DNA of 64,000 nucleotides from Szabonella alba (GCF_016765775.1 NZ_JAESVN010000008.1:1-64000), one strand, 5' to 3'; shown: positions 42,900 through 52,998, numbered from the stretch's first letter. A program made the numbers and translations. Notes: generated by a model from the letters alone, not told the origin.

Positions 42900-43702
42900 T
42901 GCGCATCAAACCCTCGGCCATCGTGATGGCGCTTTATCTGATCTTCCTCATGCTGCCGATCTACTGGCTTGTGAATATGAGCCTGAAGACCAATACCGAG
43001 ATTACCTCGGCCTTCACGCTCTGGCCGCATGACCTGACCTTCCGCAATTACCGCGTCATCCTGACCGATCCGTCATGGTATATGGGCTATGTCAATTCGG
43101 TCATCTATGTGTCGATGAATGTGGTGATCTCGCTGACCGTGGCCTTGCCTGCGGCCTATGCCTTCTCACGCTATCACTTCATGGGCGACAAGCATCTGTT
43201 CTTCTGGCTCTTGACCAACCGGATGGCGCCGCCTGCCGTTTTCGCGCTGCCCTTCTTTCAGCTTTATTCCTCGGTCGGCCTGTTTGACACGCATATCGCG
43301 GTGGCGCTGGCGCATTGCCTGTTCAACGTGCCGCTGGCGGTCTGGATCCTTGAAGGCTTCATGCGCGGGGTGCCCAAGGAAATCGACGAGACCGCCTATA
43401 TCGACGGCTATTCCTTCCCGCGCTTCTTCGTGAAGATCTTCATGCCGCTGATCGCGCCGGGGATCGGGGTCGCGGCCTTTTTCTGCTTCATGTTCTCATG
43501 GGTGGAACTGCTGCTGAGCCGCACGCTGACATCCGTGAACGCCAAACCCATCGCCGCGACGATGACGCGCACGGTTTCGGCCAGCGGGATGGACTGGGGC
43601 GTGCTGGCCGCAGCAGGGGTGCTGACCATCGTGCCGGGGGCCTTGGTCATCTGGTTCGTGCGCAACTACATTGCCAAGGGCTTTGCCCTGGGGAGGGTGT
43701 GA
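42896..43702 (+). CDS. glpQ: Glycerol ABC transporter permease GlpQ
   Basis: The 268-residue permease has six helices and the EAA motif KEIDETAYIDGYSFPRFF. It is a MalG-type partner of GlpP. The name follows the Rhizobium glycerol system and is unrelated to glycerophosphodiesterase GlpQ. Two ATG codons (42896, 42899) are possible; the first overlaps the glpP stop. Confidence 0.92.
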   Translation: MMRIKPSAIVMALYLIFLMLPIYWLVNMSLKTNTEITSAFTLWPHDLTFRNYRVILTDPSWYMGYVNSVIYVSMNVVISLTVALPAAYAFSRYHFMGDKHLFFWLLTNRMAPPAVFALPFFQLYSSVGLFDTHIAVALAHCLFNVPLAVWILEGFMRGVPKEIDETAYIDGYSFPRFFVKIFMPLIAPGIGVAAFFCFMFSWVELLLSRTLTSVNAKPIAATMTRTVSASGMDWGVLAAAGVLTIVPGALVIWFVRNYIAKGFALGRV

Positions 43703-44124
43703 TGAACATGGCACATTCCCCCGCCCGCCGGGCCAACTGGACCGCGATCACCCTTGGCGCCGTGGCGGTAATGGGGGGCGCGATTGGCACCCTGTTCCTC
43801 ATCGCCCCGAAGAAGGAGGGCGCGATCGACTGGTTCGCGCCCATGTCGGCGACGGGCTGGATGGCCTGGACGCTGCCGGTCGCGATCTTCTTCTGGTGTA
43901 TCGCAAGCCTGCTGGTCACCTTCACGCTGCTGGCAATCCGTTTTCCCGAAACCCCGCGCGTGGGCATCCTGCGGATCGAGACGACGCGCGGCGACCGTCT
44001 GTTCATTTCCTTGCTGGGTTCGGCCTTCATCTGCCTGATCTGGCTGTTTTTCGCGGGAAGCCCGCTTTGGTGGGCGCTCGCGCTTTGCCTTGCCTATGCC
44101 GCAGCGGTGTTCCGCTGGGTCTAG
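43702..44124 (+). CDS. DUF2160 family membrane protein of the glycerol operon
   Basis: The 140-residue protein has about four hydrophobic segments (FCWxIASLLVT-like and IWLFFAGSPLWWALALCLAY). DUF2160 genes are regularly found between glpQ and glpV, so it is probably an accessory subunit of the importer. The ATG overlaps the glpQ stop by one base. Confidence 0.88.
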   Translation: MNMAHSPARRANWTAITLGAVAVMGGAIGTLFLIAPKKEGAIDWFAPMSATGWMAWTLPVAIFFWCIASLLVTFTLLAIRFPETPRVGILRIETTRGDRLFISLLGSAFICLIWLFFAGSPLWWALALCLAYAAAVFRWV

Positions 44125-44213
44125 TCAGGGCCGGAAGGACCGGGGCGCAGAACCTTGTGCAGGCGCGCCCCGGGTCACGATCAATCCACTGTCTCAATCT
44201 GGGAGGATACATC

Positions 44214-45935
44214 ATGAGACTTCGCCAAACCACAACCGCCATGGCGCTTGCGCTGATGGCCATGGGCGGCGCGCCCGCCTGGGCCGATATGGAGGCCGCC
44301 CGTGCTTTTCTCGATGCCGAGATCGGCGATCTGTCCTCACTCACGCGTGAGGAACAGGAGGCCGAGATGCAATGGTTCATGGATGCGGCCCAGCCTTTCG
44401 CAGGCATGGATATCAAGGTCGTGTCGGAAACCATCACCACGCATGAATACGAATCCAAGGTGCTGGCGCCTGCCTTTACCGCTATCACCGGCATCACTAT
44501 CACCCATGACCTGATCGGTGAGGGCGATGTGGTCGAAAAGCTGCAGACGCAGATGCAGACCGGCGAGAATATCTATGACGCCTATATCAATGACAGCGAC
44601 CTGATCGGCACCCATTGGCGCTATCAGCAGGCCCGCAGCCTGACCGACTGGATGGCAAATGAGGGCGCGGCCGTCACCAACCCGAACCTTGATCTTGAGG
44701 ATTTCATCGGGCTGAAATTCACCACCGCGCCGGATGGCCAGCTTTACCAGCTGCCCGACCAGCAATTCGCGAACCTTTACTGGTTCCGCTATGACTGGTT
44801 CAATGACGAACAGACCAAGGCCGCCTTTCAGGAGGCCTATGGCTATGAACTGGGCGTGCCGCTGAACTGGTCGGCCTATGAGGATATTGCCGAATTCTTC
44901 ACCGGCCGCGACATGTCGCATGTTGGTGGCCCCTCCTCGGTCTGGGGGAATATGGATTATGGCAAGAAGGACCCCTCCCTTGGCTGGCGCTACACCGATG
45001 CCTGGATGTCCATGGCCGGTATGGGCGATGTGGGCGACCCGAACGGCCTGCCGGTCGATGAATGGGGCGTGCGCGTCGATGAAAACTCACGCCCCGTGGG
45101 TTCCTGCGTGGCGCGCGGCGGGGCGACTAATGACGCCGCAGCAGTTTATGCGGTGACCAAGGCCATCGAATGGCTGCAGAAATACACCCCGCCGGAAGCC
45201 CAGGGCATGACCTTTGGTGAGGCCGGGCCGGTGCCTGCGCAGGGCAATATCGCCCAGCAGATGTTCTGGTACACTACCTTCACCGCCGACATGCTGAAAC
45301 CCGGCACCGCCGTCATGAACGAGGACGGCACGCCGAAATGGCGCATGGCCCCCAGCCCGCGCGGCGCCTACTGGACCGAAGGCACCAAGCTTGGCTATCA
45401 GGATGTGGGGTCCTGGACGCTGATGAAATCCACCCCGGTGGACCGTGCGCAGGCCGCATGGCTTTACGCGCAATTCGTCACCTCCAAGACGGTGGATGTG
45501 AAGAAAAGTCATGTCGGCCTGACGCTGATCCGCGAAAGCTCGATCCAGCATGAAAGCTTCACCGAACGCTCGCCCGCCTTGGGCGGTCTGGTAGAGTTCT
45601 ACCGCTCGCCCGCCCGGGTGCAGTGGACGCCGACCGGCACCAATATCCCGGATTATCCGCGTCTGGCGCAGCTGTGGTGGCAGCACATCGGCGACGCGAT
45701 GGCAGGCGCCAAAACCCCGCAAGAGGCGCTGGATGCGCTGTGCGCCGAGCAGGAAAGCGTGATGGAACGGCTGGAGCGGTCCGGCGTGCAGGGTGATATC
45801 GGCCCGAAGATGAACGAGCCGCAAGACCCGCAGGTCTGGCTGGATGCGCCCGGAGCCCCGGTTGCAGCATTGGAAAACGAAAAGCCGCAGGGTGAGACCA
45901 TCGCCTATGACGAGCTGATCAAATCCTGGCAATAA
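44214..45935 (+). CDS. glpV: Glycerol ABC transporter substrate-binding protein GlpV
   Basis: The 573-residue periplasmic protein has a signal peptide (cleavage after APAWA-DM) and a large extracytoplasmic binding domain (family 1). It is bigger than typical sugar-binding proteins, as is usual for GlpV. It contains one short cysteine-bearing loop (VGSCVARGG). GGGAGGA precedes the ATG. It closes the importer gene set and is followed by a large inverted repeat and glpK. Confidence 0.92.
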   Translation: MRLRQTTTAMALALMAMGGAPAWADMEAARAFLDAEIGDLSSLTREEQEAEMQWFMDAAQPFAGMDIKVVSETITTHEYESKVLAPAFTAITGITITHDLIGEGDVVEKLQTQMQTGENIYDAYINDSDLIGTHWRYQQARSLTDWMANEGAAVTNPNLDLEDFIGLKFTTAPDGQLYQLPDQQFANLYWFRYDWFNDEQTKAAFQEAYGYELGVPLNWSAYEDIAEFFTGRDMSHVGGPSSVWGNMDYGKKDPSLGWRYTDAWMSMAGMGDVGDPNGLPVDEWGVRVDENSRPVGSCVARGGATNDAAAVYAVTKAIEWLQKYTPPEAQGMTFGEAGPVPAQGNIAQQMFWYTTFTADMLKPGTAVMNEDGTPKWRMAPSPRGAYWTEGTKLGYQDVGSWTLMKSTPVDRAQAAWLYAQFVTSKTVDVKKSHVGLTLIRESSIQHESFTERSPALGGLVEFYRSPARVQWTPTGTNIPDYPRLAQLWWQHIGDAMAGAKTPQEALDALCAEQESVMERLERSGVQGDIGPKMNEPQDPQVWLDAPGAPVAALENEKPQGETIAYDELIKSWQ

Positions 45936-45972
45936 GCCGGAAATCAGGGGGCAGGGTCTTGCCTTGCCCCCT

Positions 45973-46056
45973 TTTTTCTGTCCCGAAATATCCCCGCCGG
46001 AGGCTCCCCCGGCTGGTTGCGGAAGCCTCCGGCGGGGATATTTTCAGACAGAAAAA
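45973..46056. repeat. Interspersed REP-like element, copy 2: 33-bp near-perfect inverted repeat
   Basis: The arm 45973-46005 pairs with 46024-46056 around an 18-base loop, with only a few mismatches (in CCC/AGA near the outer end). The core TATCCCCGCCGGAGGCT is perfect. It lies between glpV and glpK and could stall transcription. The GAAATATCC core is shared with 22041-22092. Confidence 0.85.
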
Positions 46057-46083
46057 CACGATGATGCCGAAGGGAGGCGCGCC

Positions 46084-47568
46084 ATGACCCATATCCTTGC
46101 CATAGATCAGGGCACGACCTCATCCCGCGCGATCCTGTTCGATGCCGGACTGCGCGTGGTCTCGGTCGCGCAAGAGGAATTTCCGCAGCATTATCCAGCC
46201 CCCGGCTGGGTCGAGCATGACCCGTCCGACCTGTGGTCGACGGTGGCGGGAACCGCGCGCGCCGCGATTGAAAAGGCCGGGATCGCGGCGCGCGACATCG
46301 CGGCCATCGGCATCACCAATCAGCGTGAGACGACGGTGATCTGGGACCGCAAAAGCGGAGAGCCGATCCATAATGCCATCGTCTGGCAGGACCGGCGCAC
46401 AGCGGATATCTGCGAGCCGCTGAAACAGGCCGGGCATGAACCGATGGTGACCCGGCGCACCGGCCTGCTGCTGGACCCCTATTTCTCGGGCACCAAGGTG
46501 AAATGGCTGCTAGACAATGTGCCGGGCGCGCGGGCGCGGGCCGAGGCGGGAGAGCTTGCCTTCGGCACGGTCGACAGCTTCCTGATCTGGAAGCTGACCG
46601 GAGGCCGCGCCCATGTGACCGACGCGACCAATGCCGCACGCACGATGCTGTTCAACATCGCGACACAGGAATGGGACCCCGAGATCTGTGCGCTTATGGG
46701 CGTGCCCATGGCCATCCTGCCCGAGGTGAAGGATTGCGCCGCCGATTTTGGCCTGACGCGGGCAGATCTTTTTGGCCATGAGATCCCGATTTCCGGCGTT
46801 GCGGGCGATCAGCAGGCCGCGACCGTCGGGCAGGCCTGTTTCGCGCCCGGCATGATGAAATCAACCTATGGCACCGGCTGTTTCGCGCTGCTGAACACCG
46901 GGTCGGACATGGTTCCGTCGACCAACCGGCTGCTGACGACCGTGGCATACCGGCTGGACGGGCGCACGACCTATGCACTGGAAGGGTCGATCTTCATCGC
47001 GGGTGCGGTGGTGCAATGGCTGCGCGACGGGCTGAAGATCATCCGGGATGCCAAGGAAACCCAGCCCCTTGCCGAAGCCGCCGACCCCGCGCAGGAGGTG
47101 GTTCTGGTCCCAGCCTTCACCGGGCTGGGCGCGCCTTACTGGCGGCCCGACTGCCGGGGGGCGGTTTACGGCCTGACGCGCAATTCCGGGCCTGCCGAAC
47201 TGGCCCGTGCAGCGCTGGAAAGTGTGGGCTTCCAGACCCGCGACCTTTTGGAGGCGATGCGCGCCGATTGGGGGGCTGCGGCGGATGGGGTGCTGCGCGT
47301 CGATGGCGGCATGACCGCCAGCGACTGGGCGATGCAGTTTCTGGCCGATATCCTTGGCGCGCCGGTGGACCGGCCCGTGGTAACCGAAACCACAGCCCTT
47401 GGCGCGGCCTATCTGGCGGGGCTTCAGGCCGGCATCTGCCCGCCCCCCGAAGAATTCGCCAAAAGCTGGGCGCTGGAGCGCCGTTTCGATCCCGGGATGG
47501 AGGACAGCACGCGTGAGGCGAAATATGCCCGTTGGGGCCGCGCCGTCGCCGCCACGATGTCGGTATGA
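46084..47568 (+). CDS. glpK: Glycerol kinase
   Basis: The 494-residue kinase has the FGGY-family ATP motif [24 protein letters not shown] in the substrate region, and [20 protein letters not shown] with the FGGY ending GAAYLAGL. It phosphorylates glycerol delivered by the ABC importer. GAAGGGAGG precedes the ATG at 46084. The gene is separated from glpV by a large inverted repeat and overlaps the next gene by four bases. Confidence 0.95.
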   Translation: MTHILAIDQGTTSSRAILFDAGLRVVSVAQEEFPQHYPAPGWVEHDPSDLWSTVAGTARAAIEKAGIAARDIAAIGITNQRETTVIWDRKSGEPIHNAIVWQDRRTADICEPLKQAGHEPMVTRRTGLLLDPYFSGTKVKWLLDNVPGARARAEAGELAFGTVDSFLIWKLTGGRAHVTDATNAARTMLFNIATQEWDPEICALMGVPMAILPEVKDCAADFGLTRADLFGHEIPISGVAGDQQAATVGQACFAPGMMKSTYGTGCFALLNTGSDMVPSTNRLLTTVAYRLDGRTTYALEGSIFIAGAVVQWLRDGLKIIRDAKETQPLAEAADPAQEVVLVPAFTGLGAPYWRPDCRGAVYGLTRNSGPAELARAALESVGFQTRDLLEAMRADWGAAADGVLRVDGGMTASDWAMQFLADILGAPVDRPVVTETTALGAAYLAGLQAGICPPPEEFAKSWALERRFDPGMEDSTREAKYARWGRAVAATMSV

Positions 47569-48698
47569 TCTTCACCATCCATTCCCCTCCGCGGATCCTG
47601 TTCGGGCGCGGCAAGGCGGCGCTTGCGGCGGATGAGGCACTGGCCTTCGGGCCGCGCGGGGTCGTCGTTCATGGCGCGCAGGCCGGACGGGCGGAATGGC
47701 TGATCGCGGCACTGCGGGCGCGCGGCGCGGAGGTTCTGACCCTTGCCGCCCCGCGCGAACCGCTGCTGGAGGATCTGACAGCGGCCACCACCGCCGCGCG
47801 CGACCACCGGCCCGACTGGGTGCTGTCACTGGGCGGCGGGGCGGCGATTGATCTGGGCAAGGCGCTGGCCGCGATGATCCCCGCCCCCGGGGATGCGCTG
47901 GACCATCTGGAGGGCGTCGGGCGCGGCCTGCCCCTGACCGCCGCCCCCCTGCCCTTTCTGGCCTTGCCAACCACTGCCGGAACCGGGGCCGAGGTGACGA
48001 AGAATGCGGTGATCGGCCTGCGCGATCATGGCCTCAAAATCTCGCTCCGCGATGACCGGATGATCGCGCGGGTGGCGATTGTCGACCCCGCATTGACCGA
48101 TGGCTGCCCGCGCGATGTGACGCTGGCCTCAGGGCTCGATGCGGTCACGCAGGTGATCGAACCCTGGCTGAGCGTGAAGGCCACGCCCTATTCCGATGCC
48201 ATCGCAGCGGCCGCGATCCGGCCCGGGCTTGAGGCGCTGAAGCGGCTGATGCAGGCGGAAGACCCCGACGCGCGGGACCGGCTGGCCTGGGTTTCGCTGT
48301 CGGGCGGGCTGGCGCTGGCCAATTCAGGGCTGGGCGCGGTGCATGGGCTGGCGGGGGTGATCGGCGGCAGGATCGCCGCCCCGCATGGCGCGATCTGCGG
48401 CGCGCTGCTAGGGCCGGTTCTGGCGATGAACCGGGAACTGACAGGCGGCACCGCGCGCGAAAGGGTGGATCAGGTCTGCGCGACAATCGCCGACATGTTG
48501 GGCGGCACGGCGCAGGACGCCCCCGCGCGCCTGCAAGGATGGGCCTGCGATCAGGGCCTGCCGGACCTGCGGGCGCTTGGCGTAGATCCCGCCCATCACG
48601 ACGCGATTGCCGGGGCGGCACTTGGCTCATCTTCCATGAAGGGCAATCCGGTGCTTCCTTCCCTTGTTTCAGTGCGCCATGCTCTTGCACAGGCATGA
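47565..48698 (+). CDS. Iron-containing alcohol dehydrogenase family protein
   Basis: The 377-residue protein has the group III ADH layout: [14 protein letters not shown] (nucleotide), [12 protein letters not shown] and metal-site histidines in [20 protein letters not shown]. The first metal motif reads DAVTQVIE, so one of the usual histidines is glutamine, as seen in some subfamilies. Its ATG overlaps the glpK stop (ATGA), so it is tied to glycerol metabolism. Substrate unknown; glycerol or a three-carbon aldehyde is plausible. Confidence 0.85.
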   Translation: MIFTIHSPPRILFGRGKAALAADEALAFGPRGVVVHGAQAGRAEWLIAALRARGAEVLTLAAPREPLLEDLTAATTAARDHRPDWVLSLGGGAAIDLGKALAAMIPAPGDALDHLEGVGRGLPLTAAPLPFLALPTTAGTGAEVTKNAVIGLRDHGLKISLRDDRMIARVAIVDPALTDGCPRDVTLASGLDAVTQVIEPWLSVKATPYSDAIAAAAIRPGLEALKRLMQAEDPDARDRLAWVSLSGGLALANSGLGAVHGLAGVIGGRIAAPHGAICGALLGPVLAMNRELTGGTARERVDQVCATIADMLGGTAQDAPARLQGWACDQGLPDLRALGVDPAHHDAIAGAALGSSSMKGNPVLPSLVSVRHALAQA

Positions 48699-48737
48699 TC
48701 AACTTCCGCTCATCAGTCCCGGCATGGCCCTGGATCA

Positions 48738-48811
48738 GGCAGCCCGAATTTAACTTGATCCATAGTGCCCATCAGACAATACTTCGTCCTGGGGGCCAAT
48801 TTCGGGCTGCC
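48738..48811 (+). promoter_or_regulatory. Promoter flanked by 13-bp inverted repeat arms, upstream of the LysM gene
   Basis: GGCAGCCCGAATT (48738-48750) and its near-perfect inverted copy (48799-48811) flank a possible promoter with TTGATC at 48755-48760 and AATACT at 48778-48783, spacing 17. The arms could bind a looping regulator or form a leader hairpin. The promoter match is only moderate. Confidence 0.45.
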
Positions 48812-48838
48812 AGTGCAACTGATAAAGGGATTTTCTCG

Positions 48839-49759
48839 ATGTATGTTGATAAGAAACACAAGATTGGAAAGAATGAAAAGTTGGATTCCGTAATCAAGAA
48901 ATATGGCCACAAGGACTGGAAGATCATCTGGAAAGACAAGGCCAATGCGTCTTTGGTCAGCAAGCGCAAAGAGCCGGAGAACCTGCAACCGGGCGATGTC
49001 GTGATCATCCCGCCCAATGCCAAGCAGGCACAGGAAATTGCCGAATACATCTTCAAGCTTAATGAAAGCCTCGTAGCCGAACGTGCCTTCGTGGACTCAT
49101 GCAACGGCTTCGAACAACGGTTCACCCGCATGGCCGCACAAAATCGCAAGTATGCGGACGAACTCGCCGACGAATACGGTGACATGATCCATAAGATAAA
49201 GCTTACGAATTCTTCCACCAAAAGAACAAGCGATGGGGTCGATGTTGCTGCGGATATCGCATTGCTGTTCGTCGCCATCGGCAAGCTGGGGCAGGCCAGC
49301 AGCAAGGCTGCGAAATCAAGCGGGGCGGAACTGAAAAAAATCAATGACGACGCGGCGAAAGATGCGATGGCTTTTGCCGCATCGCCTGTCGAAAAGGTGA
49401 TCGTTTCAGCCTGTGGAAAATTCCTGTCAGACGCGAAAGCCGGGCGCTCCTACACGGCACTCTTCGTTGGAGATCTGGTGACAGCATCTGCAAACCTCAC
49501 CAAACCCTCCTTCTGGGGCAAGACAATCGTCAAGCTTCATGACGGGGCAAGCTGGTCGGAAGCCGTGACGGCCGACCTGTCAAAAGACCTCGACAAAGCT
49601 ATAGAAAAACTGGAGCGGGATCGGGATGCGGCAGTACGCGGCTTTCTCACCACTGCCAAGAGCCTCGAACAGCGGGCAGTCGAAATGAAAAAAGCTGCCA
49701 AGAATGCGGGCAGCCATATCAAGAAACTGGAACGCGAACTCTCGGACCTAGAGAGCTGA
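48839..49759 (+). CDS. LysM-domain protein with a coiled-coil C-terminus (orphan)
   Basis: The 306-residue protein has an N-terminal LysM-like module (about 1-55; KIGKNEKLDSVIKKYGHKDW then LQPGDVVIIPPN). A central helical region follows, and the C-terminus is a charged coiled coil (KDLDKAIEKLERDRDAAV). There is no signal peptide. LysM domains bind peptidoglycan or other glycans. The gene is visibly AT-richer and lysine-richer than its neighbours, so it is probably a recent arrival. AAAGGGA lies eight bases before the ATG. Function unknown; a toxin or effector carrier is one possibility. Confidence 0.75.
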   Translation: MYVDKKHKIGKNEKLDSVIKKYGHKDWKIIWKDKANASLVSKRKEPENLQPGDVVIIPPNAKQAQEIAEYIFKLNESLVAERAFVDSCNGFEQRFTRMAAQNRKYADELADEYGDMIHKIKLTNSSTKRTSDGVDVAADIALLFVAIGKLGQASSKAAKSSGAELKKINDDAAKDAMAFAASPVEKVIVSACGKFLSDAKAGRSYTALFVGDLVTASANLTKPSFWGKTIVKLHDGASWSEAVTADLSKDLDKAIEKLERDRDAAVRGFLTTAKSLEQRAVEMKKAAKNAGSHIKKLERELSDLES

Positions 49760-49913
49760 CTGGGCCTTTGCGCTGGCAATCGGTGCAGACATGTTGGCGG
49801 AAAACCTGAAAATTTGATCGACCTTCAGGAAAGCGCCAGAAAGGGCGGGAGAAAGATGCAGAAATCCGCTGACCGTGCGACCCGCGCCCCTGAACTGGGG
49901 CGCGGCTCTGGAC

Positions 49914-50294
49914 CTATTCTCCCCGCGCCAGCATCCGGCCCAAAGGCCGCCCCCCCAGAATATGCAGATGGTAATGCGGCACTTCCTGCACGCCCGCCTC
50001 ACCGGCATTGGAAATGGTGCGATAACCGCCACCCGCATCGGGTGTGACCTTCATCATCGCGCAGACCTGCGCGGCCACGCGGTGGAAATCCACGATCTCG
50101 GCCTCTGACGCCTCGGCGCAGAAATGGTCAAAGCAGACATAGGGGCCTTTCGGGATCACCAGCACATGCACCGGGGCCTGCGGCTGGATGTCATGAAAGG
50201 CCAGCGTATGATCGGTTTCCAGAACGGTCTTGTTGGGGATCTCGCCGCGCAGGATGCGGGCGAAGATATTGGTTGTGTCGTAGCGATGGGCCAT
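49914..50294 (-). CDS. HIT-family nucleotide-binding protein
   Basis: The 126-residue protein has the HIT signature VPHYHLHILGG and an N-terminal NIFARILRGEIP typical of the Hint branch, which hydrolyses adenosine 5'-phosphoramidates. It stands alone, close to the glycosyltransferase gene but with no overlap. The 154-bp gap on its 3' side holds nothing recognisable. Confidence 0.92.
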   Translation of the reverse strand: MAHRYDTTNIFARILRGEIPNKTVLETDHTLAFHDIQPQAPVHVLVIPKGPYVCFDHFCAEASEAEIVDFHRVAAQVCAMMKVTPDAGGGYRTISNAGEAGVQEVPHYHLHILGGRPLGRMLARGE

Positions 50295-50297
50295 GGA

Positions 50298-51875
50298 TCA
50301 GTCCGAAAATAGATGCGGGGTGCGGGCGATGGCCTGCGCGGCCTCTGACGGAATACCAAGAAATGCCGCCAGTGCCACGCTGTTTTCGTCCACTCCCGCC
50401 GATTGGCGAATCCGGTGCAGCCCCGGCAGATCGGCGTCGCGGATCCGGTCGCTTTCGAATTTCACGTCATAGCGGATCGTCGGCAGCAACCGGTCGATGA
50501 CCTCACGCGGGCTGGATTCACCGGCCAGACCGACGCGGCGGGCATGGCCGATCAGGTAATCATCGGTGAAATCGCAGTCCACTTCCAGCAGCCGCAACAC
50601 CGCCTTGTCCGAGGCGAAATCCTGCATCAGGTCCACATTCGCGGGGTCGATACAGACCACAAGCGTATCGCTTTGCCAGTAGTCGAACAGCATCCGCATC
50701 AGCGCGCGGCGGTGGCGCGTGCGCTTTTCCAGCGTCGACTGGATACCGCCCAGATCCGGCAGGGGGGTCGAGGCCTCATTGAACAGGTAATCCACCGCAG
50801 GCAGGTTGGTTTCCTGCCGGATCCGTTCGACCAGCCGCTTGGCGACATGCCATTTCTTGCAGATCACCATCAGCAGCGTCCGCTCGCGCCCCAAACTGCT
50901 TTCGGTTTCCCAGAAACGCGGCGCAAATCGGCGGCCGATCCGGCCCCGCCCGGTCAGGAACTGGAAAAGCCCCCGCCCCTCATTCGAGATGGAGAACCGC
51001 ACCCCCTGCGAGGCATAAAGATTGCCCAGACGCTCCTTCAGATCCCGCGCATCGGGTGAGATCTTGCGCGCGAACAGAAAATCCTGCGACACTAGAAGAT
51101 CGTAATGATCATTGTGGAAGGTGACCGGCATCCCGTAATCGGTGAAGATCAGAAAGGTCAGCGTGCGGGTGCGGATCTCCTCTTCCGGCACCAGATGGCG
51201 CACAAGGGTCTGGAAGAAGGTTTCATCCGGGATCCATGTCGTGCGGAAAAACCGCATCACATCGCGGCGACGCTTGCAGAAATCCAGCACCGCCTCGACC
51301 GTGCGGCGGCGCAGGCACCACCACTGGCTGCCGATCTGGATCTGGAGATCGGCCGGAACCCGGCGCGCCAGACCCAGCCGCTCCTGCAGCTTCATCGAGC
51401 CATAGAACAGCGCCTTGTTGTTGCGTTCATTGAACCAGTGCCGGTAGACCAGCCGTTCCTCCTTGATCCCGGTCTTGATCCAGTCGGATTTGAAGAAGTC
51501 GAAACTTTCGATGAAATCGGCCTCTTCACGGTCCAGCAGTGCATGGGCGTATTCGGCCGATTTGATCGGCATGCAATCACCCGACAGCATGTAAAAATGC
51601 GTGGCCCGTGGAAAGGCATCGACCGCGGCGCTGACCGCCTGCAGGGTCGCGGCGACAAGGCTCCATTCCCCCCAGCCGCATTTCAGCCGCCGCTTGGCGA
51701 AAACGACCGCCGGATTGGGCTGCAACGCCTCGCGAATCCGGTCGAAATCGGTGCTTCGCGCCCGCGCATCGAAGTGAATCGCCACATAATCACCGGCCGC
51801 CGTCAGGCGTTCGGCCTGTGCGATGATCCCTTCCGGGTCCTTGTGGCACAGCAGGATATAGGCGATTTTAGCCAT
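50298..51875 (-). CDS. Core-2/I-branching-type beta-1,6-N-acetylglucosaminyltransferase-like protein (DUF5928)
   Basis: The 525-residue protein has a GT14-like N-terminal half (MAKIAYILLCHKDPEGI, ATHFYMLSGDCMPIKSAEYA, GSQWWCLRRRTVEAVL). The C-terminal half (about 310-525) resembles DUF5927/5928 and contains ERTLLMVICKKWHVAKRLVE. It probably transfers a sugar during surface polysaccharide synthesis. It is divergent from a sulfotransferase gene, so the two may modify the same glycan. The ATG at 51875 is the natural domain start. Confidence 0.85.
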   Translation of the reverse strand: MAKIAYILLCHKDPEGIIAQAERLTAAGDYVAIHFDARARSTDFDRIREALQPNPAVVFAKRRLKCGWGEWSLVAATLQAVSAAVDAFPRATHFYMLSGDCMPIKSAEYAHALLDREEADFIESFDFFKSDWIKTGIKEERLVYRHWFNERNNKALFYGSMKLQERLGLARRVPADLQIQIGSQWWCLRRRTVEAVLDFCKRRRDVMRFFRTTWIPDETFFQTLVRHLVPEEEIRTRTLTFLIFTDYGMPVTFHNDHYDLLVSQDFLFARKISPDARDLKERLGNLYASQGVRFSISNEGRGLFQFLTGRGRIGRRFAPRFWETESSLGRERTLLMVICKKWHVAKRLVERIRQETNLPAVDYLFNEASTPLPDLGGIQSTLEKRTRHRRALMRMLFDYWQSDTLVVCIDPANVDLMQDFASDKAVLRLLEVDCDFTDDYLIGHARRVGLAGESSPREVIDRLLPTIRYDVKFESDRIRDADLPGLHRIRQSAGVDENSVALAAFLGIPSEAAQAIARTPHLFSD

Positions 51876-52025
51876 CGGGGTAACTTTCGACCAGTGACAA
51901 ACAGGTGGTTTCCCCTCCATAACGCGATCGGCGATTGAAGAAACAGGATTTCTTTGCTTTCTTGTCGCCAAACAAGAACCCGCCGGATGCATGGGGCGTT
52001 TCGGGGGGCACGGAGGTTCGAGCCC

Positions 52026-52844
52026 ATGGGTTTTCCCGGCACCTGGATGACCGAGAGCGAAAGCGTCATCTATCGCGTCGTTCCGAAATGCGCCTGTTCG
52101 ACGATCGGACAGATCATGTTCTATTCCGATCATGGACGCTTCTTCGATGGCGACATTCATGACAGCACATCAGGCCTGCACAAATGGGCGCAGGAGACCA
52201 GCCAGCCGCTGATCGAGCGTTCGGTGAAGGGGCAAAAGACCTTTGCCTTCACCTGTGTGCGCAACCCGTATACGCGGATTCTCTCATCCTTCTTCGACAA
52301 GATCTGCGGCATCCAGCGCAACGGCAAGCGCTATCGCGGCAATCTGGTGCCGCTGCTGGTGCAGAAGTACGGGATCGAGGTCGGCGGCGAGGATGGCAAG
52401 CAGGCGTTCGACCAGATCCAGAGCTTCCGTCGATTCCTGCTGTTCGCCCGGGACAGCATCCGCTGGCGCAAACCGATGGAACCCGACATCCACTGGTCGG
52501 CCATGTCGGGCCATGTCTCGACCTTCATTGCCAATGGCGGGCGCTATGACCGGGTTGTCTTCACCGAAAAGTTCAACGAAGGCATGAAGGGCGTGCTGGA
52601 CGGGATCAAGACGCCGCACAAGGTTGATCTGAAGAAGATCCCCCGATTCAATGAAAGCGAAGGCCATGGCCCGAAACGCGAACATCCGGTCGAGGATTAT
52701 TTCGACGATCTGTCGATGCATCTGATGTGGGAAATCTACAAACGCGATTTCCAGCTTTTCCGCTATGATTTCGACAATCCCGCCAACAAGATGCCGCTGG
52801 GTGAGGTCGATCTTGACGAGGTCCATGCCAAGCTGGGCGACTGA
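52026..52844 (+). CDS. Sulfotransferase family 2 protein
   Basis: The 272-residue protein has both PAPS-binding motifs: a 5'-phosphosulfate loop (VVPKCACSTIG) and a 3'-phosphate site (RNPYTRILSSFFDKI). The histidine in the middle (SGHVSTF) may be catalytic. It likely sulfates a surface glycan. GGAGG lies about ten bases before the ATG at 52026. It is divergent from the DUF5928 glycosyltransferase gene. Confidence 0.88.
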   Translation: MGFPGTWMTESESVIYRVVPKCACSTIGQIMFYSDHGRFFDGDIHDSTSGLHKWAQETSQPLIERSVKGQKTFAFTCVRNPYTRILSSFFDKICGIQRNGKRYRGNLVPLLVQKYGIEVGGEDGKQAFDQIQSFRRFLLFARDSIRWRKPMEPDIHWSAMSGHVSTFIANGGRYDRVVFTEKFNEGMKGVLDGIKTPHKVDLKKIPRFNESEGHGPKREHPVEDYFDDLSMHLMWEIYKRDFQLFRYDFDNPANKMPLGEVDLDEVHAKLGD

Positions 52845-52853
52845 ACCGCCTGC

Positions 52854-52886
52854 CCCTGATCGCGTAAGGACCCTGATCGCGTAAGG
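52854..52886. repeat. Two tandem copies of a 17-bp unit (CCCTGATCGCGTAAGG)
   Basis: CCCTGATCGCGTAAGG occurs at 52854-52869 and 52871-52886, period 17. It lies ten bases after the sulfotransferase stop. A hairpin begins at its end (52885). Confidence 0.9.
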
Positions 52887-52901
52887 GGGCGTCCCGCCCC
52901 C
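52885..52901 (+). terminator. Hairpin GGGGGCG-TCC-CGCCCCC after the sulfotransferase gene
   Basis: A perfect 7-bp GC stem lies about 40 bases past the stop codon. The T-tract is absent, so its strength is uncertain. Confidence 0.5.
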
Positions 52902-52914
52902 TAGCGCTGACGCG

Positions 52915-52945
52915 CTCACCCCCGGAGGTATTTTTGCCAGGATGA
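52915..52945. repeat. Interspersed Rhodobacterales-type element, copy 3 (CCCCCGGAGGTATTTTTGCC)
   Basis: The sequence CTCACCCCCGGAGGTATTTT and GCCAGGATGAAGC resembles the CCGGCGGGGATATTTT part of the 45973 element. It lies in the intergenic region between convergent genes and is followed by another GC hairpin. Confidence 0.5.
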
Positions 52946-52998
52946 AGCAGCGAAGGTCCGGTCAGGACTTTCACCTTGGTCCAAATACATTGCGGGGT

